64,000 nt of DNA, taken from positions 1-64,000 of the forward strand of contig JAIYBT010000025.1 of assembly GCA_027488395.1 (NCBI GenBank), read 5' to 3'. A model generated the notes under the pieces. It was not told the origin of the DNA. It saw only the letters and a list, made by a program, of their open reading frames with translations, and made no database searches. Shown one piece after another: positions 58,082 through 64,000 of this stretch. This stretch comes from Methylophilaceae bacterium. Its GTDB lineage: Bacteria; Pseudomonadota; Gammaproteobacteria; Burkholderiales; Methylophilaceae. How positions within the stretch are numbered: position 1 is the first letter of the stretch; each line of letters starts with the position of its first letter. Made by a program: the position numbers and the translations under genes.

Positions 58082-58103
58082 GCATGGCGTTCATACGCCA
58101 TGC
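58082..58103. promoter_or_regulatory. Inverted repeat in the xrtH-selO divergent region
   Basis: GCATGGCGT-TCAT-ACGCCATGC, a perfect 9-bp inverted repeat between the divergent starts of xrtH (58048) and selO (58191). It could be an operator or a leader hairpin of xrtH. Confidence 0.5.
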
Positions 58104-58190
58104 GGAATGTGTGCAACACGTCAAAGTGTAGCATGGTTGAAAATGTTATGATTGAAAGCTAAATTGACTCAATAGATCACCCACATTTAA

Positions 58191-59777
58191 ATGCAACCTC
58201 TAATATTTGATAACCGTTTTATCCGCGAACTGCCCGGTGACCCGATTCAGGACAACTACACACGGCAAGTGTCAGATTGCTTGTGGTCTTCAGTACAACC
58301 TACCCCAGTGAAAAACCCGCAATTATTGGCTTATAGCGCCGATGTTGCTCAAATGTTGGGACTCAACGCAACCAGCATGCAAACGCCAGAACTCATACAC
58401 ACACTCGGCGGCAATGCTGTACTCGCAGGCATGGTCACTTATGCTACGCGCTACGGCGGACATCAATTTGGCAACTGGGCAGGCCAATTAGGCGATGGCC
58501 GCGCGATCTATTTAGGCGAGTTGTTGCATGCGGAGCAACGCTTTGAACTTCAGCTTAAAGGGGCGGGCGAAACGCCCTACTCGCGCCGTGCCGATGGCCG
58601 CGCTGTGTTGCGATCTAGTTTGCGTGAGTTTTTATGCTCAGAAGCCATGCATTACTTAGGCGCACCCACCACCCGAGCTTTAAGTTTGGTCACCACAGGC
58701 GACGGTGTGGTGCGGGATATGTTTTACGATGGCAATCAACAAATTGAACCAGGTGCCATTGTCTGCCGCGTGGCACCTTCATTTACCCGCTTTGGCCATT
58801 TTGAGTTATTGGCGAGCCGCAATGAACTAGGCCTGTTGGCACAATTGGTTCGCTTTACCATCGACCGTGATTTTGCCGATTGGCGCGCACAATCAGGGCT
58901 AGATATGTCTTCACAACCTTTAAGTGAAGCTGTCATCTCGGCTTGGTTTAGTGAAATTTGTCGCCGTACGGCCGTTATGGTGGCACATTGGATGCGCGTC
59001 GGTTTTGTGCATGGCGTGATGAATACCGACAATATGTCGATTTTGGGACTCACCATCGACTATGGTCCATATGGTTGGGTAGACAACTTTGATCCTGGCT
59101 GGACACCCAACACCACCGATGCCCAAGGCCGACGCTATTGTTTTGGTCGACAGCCTGATATTGCACGATGGAACTTGGAACGCTTAGCGGATGCGCTTGC
59201 CACACTACTGCCTAACAGCCAAGGGTTGGCAGTCGGTTTAACGCACTACGACCAAGTGTATGGTGCGTCACTAACCACCTCATTGAGTCATAAATTTGGT
59301 TGGGATGCTTGGCAAGAGGCAGACGGTGAATTGGTCAACCGTGTGTTTGAACTGATGACACGTGCTGAAGTTGATATGACTTTGTTTTTTAACCTGCTCG
59401 CAGAGATCGATATCCACGCACCCCAGCTTGATCTTTTAAAACCAGCCTTCTATCTCGAGAAAAGCTTAGATCAATATCGTGCTGCCTTCACCAGCTGGTT
59501 AACCGACTATGCGACACGCATCAAGGCTTCTACCTTAACTCCTAGCGCACGTCTTACGCACATGGCGGCTGCAAATCCGATTTATGTGTTGAGAAATTAC
59601 ATGGCACAAGAAGCGATCGATCTGGCTACGCAAGGCGATATGAGCCGCTTACACACCTTACTCAACCTGTTGCAACAGCCTTACACCTTGCAAGCGGGCA
59701 TGGACGAATTTAGGCAAAAAAGACCCGATTGGGCGCGGCAAAAAGCAGGTTGCTCGATGTTGTCGTGTAGTTCATAG
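58191..59777 (+). CDS. selO: Protein adenylyltransferase SelO
   Basis: Pseudokinase-fold enzyme that transfers AMP to protein Ser/Thr/Tyr. 528 residues. Family motifs: GHQFGNWAGQLGDGRAIYLGE, ELQLKGAGETPYSRRADGRA, RSSLREFLCSEAM, GVMNTDNMSILGLTIDYGPY (catalytic Asn/Asp), and the C-terminal Cys segment SMLSCSS, where eukaryotic homologues carry selenocysteine. No partner gene is evident; the gene stands alone and diverges from xrtH. Confidence 0.95.
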   Translation: MQPLIFDNRFIRELPGDPIQDNYTRQVSDCLWSSVQPTPVKNPQLLAYSADVAQMLGLNATSMQTPELIHTLGGNAVLAGMVTYATRYGGHQFGNWAGQLGDGRAIYLGELLHAEQRFELQLKGAGETPYSRRADGRAVLRSSLREFLCSEAMHYLGAPTTRALSLVTTGDGVVRDMFYDGNQQIEPGAIVCRVAPSFTRFGHFELLASRNELGLLAQLVRFTIDRDFADWRAQSGLDMSSQPLSEAVISAWFSEICRRTAVMVAHWMRVGFVHGVMNTDNMSILGLTIDYGPYGWVDNFDPGWTPNTTDAQGRRYCFGRQPDIARWNLERLADALATLLPNSQGLAVGLTHYDQVYGASLTTSLSHKFGWDAWQEADGELVNRVFELMTRAEVDMTLFFNLLAEIDIHAPQLDLLKPAFYLEKSLDQYRAAFTSWLTDYATRIKASTLTPSARLTHMAAANPIYVLRNYMAQEAIDLATQGDMSRLHTLLNLLQQPYTLQAGMDEFRQKRPDWARQKAGCSMLSCSS

Positions 59778-59920
59778 CGGATGGGTTATATGGGTTTTTA
59801 ATGACATCGGCCCCTCACAGCTTAGATGACTGCCCATTGGTTGTTCATTATTTAAGCAGTACAATTTAAACCATTGATGGTTTTAACCTCACACTTTTAA
59901 TGATATTGAATAGGATATTT

Positions 59921-60235
59921 ATGCGTTTATGTATGCTCATGTTATGTGTTTGTATGTTGGGGAGTGCTGCATCCGTCCATGCCCGCAGTATTATTTCCGA
60001 ACAAACCGAAGCCGCCAACGCACGCGACACTTACCGCGCTGCCAGGCTCAAATTAGAGGACTTACAAATTAAAATTGCTGCACAAGAACAACGCATCAAA
60101 GACGAACAAGCGCGCTTGCAACAACTACAAAAAGAGGAAGCGGCCACCCGCGATGAAATGCAACGTGCTGAAGCAGTATTTGAGCAAAAGGCTAAAGTAT
60201 TAGATAAGGCATGGCAAGAACGCAGCCAGTATTAA
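59921..60235 (+). CDS. Small exported coiled-coil protein, unknown function
   Basis: 104 residues from the ATG at 59921 (AGGA 5 bases upstream; an ATG at 59900 is also in frame). Signal peptide MRLCMLMLCVCMLGSAASVHA. The mature part is almost wholly a charged coiled coil (about residues 30-95, rich in E, K, Q, A). No enzymatic motif. Probably periplasmic. The gap after it (60236-60450) holds an imperfect hairpin (60283-60319) but no gene I can support. Confidence 0.7.
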   Translation: MRLCMLMLCVCMLGSAASVHARSIISEQTEAANARDTYRAARLKLEDLQIKIAAQEQRIKDEQARLQQLQKEEAATRDEMQRAEAVFEQKAKVLDKAWQERSQY

Positions 60236-60450
60236 ACTGAGCCTTTCGTAATTGATCTTTTGTCCATGCATACGTTGGCTTTGATGCAATGGTTGAGGGA
60301 TGTCAATCCCCAATGCATCGTGTACTTTAAACCACACGACCTAACGTTGCCATCCATCGAGAACTTGAAAAGGCGTCGGTTCTATCGAAGGCATAGTTAA
60401 CGATCACGATTAGCTATTAGCAGGCGCTCAACACGCGCGTTAAATTGGAA

Positions 60451-61158
60451 TTACAGCAGTTGGCACCACAGTTTGTCATGATGCATGACATCCATCCATA
60501 GCGCCACCACACTCAAAGTAATCAATATGACGCCACTCAAGCGCATGCCTGACGTTTCAGAAAACCAACCGGGTAAGCTGTGCTGACCATGTTTCCAAAG
60601 CAATGGGGCAATCATTAGAAAAATAGCCGAACCAAACGAAAAAGCTGCCATGACTAACGCACCTTGGAGCCAGTGCGATTGTAACGATGCCAACATCACA
60701 GCAGAATAGAGTAAACCACACGGGAGCAATGCCCATACCAGGCCGGTAAAAAAGTAGCCAAACTTGGCATGTTGGGTGTGTTGTTTAATCCAAGCCCAAA
60801 CTTGCTGTGCGCCCTGCACTGCCCAACCAGGCTGTTGACCGGTGATCAGTAACAATAAACCCCACGCAAAAATCAAGGTATGCGAAAACGTCCATAAGGG
60901 CTGAAACACCCCACTTTGACTTGATAGCCATGCCAATCCGCGTAACGTAGATGCTGCCAACACACCTAGCGTAGCATATCCAAGCATGCGTCCTACGTAA
61001 AAACTCCAAGGAACGCTATGTAATACGCGAATAGGAATCATGCGGGAATGAGGCTTAGATTGCATGGCAGCACTGGCAGCACCACACATCACCAAACAAT
61101 GCGGACCTCCAGCCAAGCCCATGACAAAGGCGGTCAAAAGTAAACTCAATAACATCAT
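60451..61158 (-). CDS. TauE/SafE- or DsbD-like membrane protein near cco genes
   Basis: 235 residues, about six hydrophobic helices. N-terminal GGPHCLVMCGAASAAM (two Cys around residues 21 and 25) and LLPCGLLYSAVMLAS (Cys in helix 4) are typical of the family annotated as sulfite exporter TauE/SafE or DsbD-type that often follows ccoGHIS genes. It may handle copper or redox steps in cytochrome oxidase maturation, but this is inference. It lies after the ccoG-ccoH terminator and so has its own promoter. Confidence 0.78.
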   Translation of the reverse strand: MMLLSLLLTAFVMGLAGGPHCLVMCGAASAAMQSKPHSRMIPIRVLHSVPWSFYVGRMLGYATLGVLAASTLRGLAWLSSQSGVFQPLWTFSHTLIFAWGLLLLITGQQPGWAVQGAQQVWAWIKQHTQHAKFGYFFTGLVWALLPCGLLYSAVMLASLQSHWLQGALVMAAFSFGSAIFLMIAPLLWKHGQHSLPGWFSETSGMRLSGVILITLSVVALWMDVMHHDKLWCQLL

Positions 61159-61323
61159 TCGAGTGTATAGGAATTTTGGAAACGTTGCACGGTTGGTAGG
61201 GGTTGCAAACAGCGATCAAACAAGTGGTAAAGAGCACACAAAAAAATCGGGGGGATACCTCATCTTGTGATGAAAGATTTTTAAAAGCTTGCCCTGACTT
61301 GAACAACACGGTTTAACCATAAC

Positions 61324-61356
61324 AAAAAAGCTTTTGCATGGGCAAAAGCTTTTTTT
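61324..61356 (-). terminator. Strong terminator after ccoG-ccoH
   Basis: AAAAAAGCTTTTGC-ATGG-GCAAAAGCTTTTTT, 14-bp stem with T-runs in both directions, about 19 bases past the ccoH-like stop. Confidence 0.88.
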
Positions 61357-61374
61357 AGCACACCAGTACACCAA

Positions 61375-61626
61375 TTATTGACTTTGCGGTTTTAAACCAG
61401 TTTGCGCATTGTTTCTGGCTTGAATTGCAGGAGCCATGCCATCACGTTCAGCATCTAATGTTTTATTAATCTCAATCCCTTTGCGGTAGTAATCATCAAT
61501 GGTTGGGTCAGGATGAGAAAGCGCAAGATACAGCGTAATAAAAGAAGCAAATATGACGATGGATGGACCACCAATAATCATCCAAACAAATGGATTTCGA
61601 TACCAAGGTTGCTGTTTGTTTTCCAT
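61375..61626 (-). CDS. Short FixH/CcoH-like protein
   Basis: 83 residues from the ATG at 61626 (frame open 11 codons further). One membrane helix (about 12-35, VWMIIGGPSIVIFASFITLY), then SHPDPTIDDYYRKGIEIN, the signature found after the helix of FixH/CcoH. It lacks the ~90-residue periplasmic beta domain of full-length FixH. It lies between ccoG and a terminator. CcoH helps assemble cbb3 oxidase; a shortened helper role is inferred. Confidence 0.75.
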   Translation of the reverse strand: MENKQQPWYRNPFVWMIIGGPSIVIFASFITLYLALSHPDPTIDDYYRKGIEINKTLDAERDGMAPAIQARNNAQTGLKPQSQ

Positions 61627-61662
61627 AACGATTCCAATTGAGAGCAAGTGTTTATTCAATAC

Positions 61663-63111
61663 TTAATTACTTGGCATAATAAAAACAGATTTTTCTTTAA
61701 CGATTTCGTTCGTAGACAAATCACGTATCTCAAAATACACAGGATGTGAGCCTGTGCGAATGGCGCCATCTGCGACTTGCAATTCAACCACAATGTTACG
61801 CGCTTCAAATGGACGTAACTGGCTAAAAGCTTTCTGCTGGCCATCTTCATCTTCAATCTGCAACACCGCTTCAGGAAGGCCAGAAACCATTAACCGAAAG
61901 TCTTTTACGCGTTCACTTTGATTGTCTAACTTGAGGGTATATACATTTTCAAACTTACCATCATCGGTCATTCTTGCAAGCACACCACGGTCACGCAAGA
62001 TATCAACTCTAAAATCCGCTTTCATGTACAAACTGACTGACATGCCAATCACAAGCACAGTCAGAATGCCGGTATACATTAACACCCTTGGCCTGAACAT
62101 TCTGCTCACAATTTGTTGCTTACTCAGTTGGTTATCCACCGCATGTTGCGTTGAATACTTAATCAGACCTTTGGCATAACCCATTTTATCCATGACGTCG
62201 TCACACGCATCAATACAGGCCCCACAGCCAATACATTCGTATTGCAATCCATTTCGAATATCAATGCCGGTCGGACACACCTGTACGCAAATATTGCAAT
62301 CAATGCAACTACCTAAACCATTTGCATGTTCCTCTGCTTTTTTAGAGCGTGCGCCACGCGGTTCACCCCTCGCTTCATCATATGTCACAATTAAGGTGTC
62401 TTGATCAAACATTGCACTTTGAAAACGGGCATAGGGACACATGTATTTGCACACCTGCTCGCGCATAAAACCAGCATTGCCATACGTTGCGAAACTGTAA
62501 AAACCCAACCAAAAGGTTTCCCAGCCTGAGAGATCAAACGTTTGCAAATGCGCGGCTAATGATTGAATAGGTGTGAAATAGCCAACAAAAGTAAACCCTG
62601 TAAACACACTGAATGTAATCCATACTGCATGCTTAAATGTTTTACGTGTAATACGTTTGGATGTCCACGCCTGATCAAGTTTGATGCGTGCAATGCGATC
62701 ACCTTCTATTTTTTCCTCTATCCACATAAAGATCTCGGTATACACCGTTTGCGGACACGTAAAACCACACCATAATCGACCAGCGACTGCAGTGAATAAA
62801 AACAGGGCAAAAGCAGAAATGATCAATAAAAAAGTTAAATAAATGAGATCTTGTGGATGTAACACCAGACCAAATATATAAAACCGTTTTTCATCTAAAT
62901 CAAATAGCATGGCCTGTCTGCCATCCCAATTGATCCATGGCACACCATAAAAGAATAACTGTGTTAGCCACACCATCGCCCAACGCCAACGGTCAAATAC
63001 ACCGTTCACACTGCGCATATAAATTTTATCTGCTGACTTATAAAGTGACAAAACCACCTCCTGCACAGGAATGGTGGTTTCGTTCACAGCCTTTTTATTG
63101 TGATCGTTCAT
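61663..63111 (-). CDS. ccoG: Cytochrome c oxidase accessory protein CcoG
   Basis: Membrane polyferredoxin needed for cbb3 oxidase maturation, linked to copper(II) reduction. 482 residues: about five membrane helices (LFFYGVPWINWDG; CGFTCPQTVYTEIFMWIE), two [4Fe-4S] clusters (CIDCNICVQVCPTGID; CIGCGACIDACD), and a C-terminal Ig-like periplasmic domain. Starts 17 bases after the ccoP stop. Confidence 0.96.
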   Translation of the reverse strand: MNDHNKKAVNETTIPVQEVVLSLYKSADKIYMRSVNGVFDRWRWAMVWLTQLFFYGVPWINWDGRQAMLFDLDEKRFYIFGLVLHPQDLIYLTFLLIISAFALFLFTAVAGRLWCGFTCPQTVYTEIFMWIEEKIEGDRIARIKLDQAWTSKRITRKTFKHAVWITFSVFTGFTFVGYFTPIQSLAAHLQTFDLSGWETFWLGFYSFATYGNAGFMREQVCKYMCPYARFQSAMFDQDTLIVTYDEARGEPRGARSKKAEEHANGLGSCIDCNICVQVCPTGIDIRNGLQYECIGCGACIDACDDVMDKMGYAKGLIKYSTQHAVDNQLSKQQIVSRMFRPRVLMYTGILTVLVIGMSVSLYMKADFRVDILRDRGVLARMTDDGKFENVYTLKLDNQSERVKDFRLMVSGLPEAVLQIEDEDGQQKAFSQLRPFEARNIVVELQVADGAIRTGSHPVYFEIRDLSTNEIVKEKSVFIMPSN

Positions 63112-63127
63112 GTAGAGTAACTAACGA

Positions 63128-64000
63128 TTACTTGTTAGAGAGACTCCAGACATAAGCAGTTAACAAATGAATTTGCTCAGGACTAAATTTTTCTTTCCAT
63201 GCTGGCATTTGATTTATTTTGCCTTCATGCACTCTTTTAATAATTGCCGCTTCACCCTGACCATGCAACCAAATATTGTCAGTTAAGTTAGGTGCGCCAA
63301 TCGCCTGATTGCCTTTGCCTTCAGCGCCATGACATGCCGCGCAGACTACAAATTTTTCTTTACCAGCATTGGCACGACCAGAATCATGAATACTGCCAGA
63401 CAAACTCAGCACATAATTGGCGACGTTTTTAACATCTTCTTCACCACCGACTGCTGCAGCCATAGGAGGCATCATACCCATACGACCATTATTAATGGTT
63501 TCAATGATTTTCTCTGGACTGCCGCCATGCAACCAATCGCTATCCGTCAAGTTTGGAAAACCACGACTACCTTTCGCGTCGGAACCATGACAAGCAGCGC
63601 AATTGTTTAAGAAAATGCGCTTACCAATCGCATGCGCTTCAGGCACTTTAGCCAGCTCTGGTACTGGAATTGCCGCATATTTTGCATACAAGGGTGCAAT
63701 TTTAGCTTTGTATTTGGCAACATCGGCTTCGTACTGATTGACTTTGGTCCAGCCAAATTTACCTTGATACTCACCAAGACCTGGGAATAAATACAGATAA
63801 GTTAAGCCAAAGATCACTGTGATAATAAATAAACCCACCCACCACATTGGCATTGGATTATTCATCTCTTTAATACCATCCCATTCGTGACCGTTGGTAT
63901 TATCACTATCCAAAGGCACTTTGACGCGGCTTGCAAAAATCAGCAAACCCACACAAAAAGCGATACCGCCTAGGGTAATTGCCGAGATCCAAATCGGCCA
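63128..64000 (-). CDS. ccoP: Cytochrome cbb3 oxidase subunit III CcoP (5' end outside the window)
   Basis: Membrane-anchored diheme cytochrome c passing electrons to the cbb3 catalytic subunit. The frame is open to base 64000 without a start codon that fits, so the gene continues upstream; the visible part has 290 residues. A helix at the window edge (WPIWISAITLGGIAF) and a second helix (MPMWWVGLFIITVIFG) precede two heme c sites, CAACHGSDAKG and CAACHGAEGKG, each with a later Met ligand (MGMMPPM; QMPAW). Confidence 0.95.
   Translation of the reverse strand, partial: WPIWISAITLGGIAFCVGLLIFASRVKVPLDSDNTNGHEWDGIKEMNNPMPMWWVGLFIITVIFGLTYLYLFPGLGEYQGKFGWTKVNQYEADVAKYKAKIAPLYAKYAAIPVPELAKVPEAHAIGKRIFLNNCAACHGSDAKGSRGFPNLTDSDWLHGGSPEKIIETINNGRMGMMPPMAAAVGGEEDVKNVANYVLSLSGSIHDSGRANAGKEKFVVCAACHGAEGKGNQAIGAPNLTDNIWLHGQGEAAIIKRVHEGKINQMPAWKEKFSPEQIHLLTAYVWSLSNK

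Noticed and set aside
60283-60319. Terminator between the small coiled-coil gene and the TauE-like gene
   Set aside because: The inverted repeat is imperfect (mismatch and unequal inner bulge) and has no T-run on either strand.
61180-61230. FNR/ANR box upstream of the TauE-like gene
   Set aside because: Only half-sites TTG and ATCAA with wrong spacing are seen; not a TTGAT-N4-ATCAA site.

Overview
The window comes from a methylotrophic betaproteobacterium, most likely a Methylophilaceae member (Methylotenera/Methylophilus type). The main evidence is a ribulose-monophosphate (RuMP) formaldehyde module (hexulose-6-phosphate synthase, hexuloisomerase, transaldolase). It lies beside a cluster of archaeal-type genes for one-carbon cofactor biosynthesis. 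The rest is ordinary betaproteobacterial housekeeping order: tig-clpP-clpX-lon-hupB-tRNA-Val-tRNA-Asp-ppiD, dnaE-accA-tilS, and ccoP-ccoG-ccoH. I see no prophage, insertion sequence, CRISPR array or rRNA.

Layout. 1-160: end of a 15-bp tandem repeat array and a terminator. 173-8917: protein quality-control block (ppiD, tRNA-Asp, tRNA-Val, hupB, lon, clpX, clpP, tig), all on the minus strand. 9179-9778: ridA and tRNA-Leu. 9939-15864: plus-strand operon of a small unknown protein and a three-part CzcA-like RND efflux system. 15887-20857: cofactor cluster, with an amino-acid-kinase-fold protein, PabB, a hydantoinase-like MfnF homologue and an ATP-grasp ligase on the minus strand, and a divergent HisA-like protein. 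20888-23339: RuMP genes. 23619-28561: orphan Rieske oxygenase, EamA exporter, NarL/NarX-type two-component pair, PPK2. 28713-33968: TypA, then two RhlE-type DEAD-box helicases behind a long structured leader. 34030-39688: truncated hemoglobin, PurT, sigma-54 response regulator and TonB receptor. 39930-45877: tilS, accA, dnaE. 46085-47187: a Tpx-like protein without catalytic cysteines, followed by genuine Tpx. 47311-54244: MazG-like hydrolase, a GGDEF-EAL protein with an ethylene-receptor-like membrane sensor, RlmL-like methyltransferase, spermidine-synthase-like protein, RNase II family protein. 54587-58048: subtilase carrying an IPTL-CTERM tail, with exosortase H and its associated membrane protein. 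58191-64000: SelO, a small secreted coiled-coil protein, a TauE/DsbD-like membrane protein, CcoH-like, CcoG and partial CcoP (cut by the window end).

How it fits together. Hps and Phi fix formaldehyde onto ribulose 5-phosphate and transaldolase helps regenerate the acceptor. The neighbouring cofactor genes probably help make methylofuran and tetrahydromethanopterin for the parallel formaldehyde oxidation route. The most unusual items are the ethylene-receptor-like c-di-GMP enzyme, the cysteine-less Tpx paralogue beside Tpx, the self-contained exosortase H/IPTL protease locus, the head-to-head start overlap at 20135-20140, and the structured leader of the helicase operon. All functional statements rest on motif reading by eye; no database search was run.
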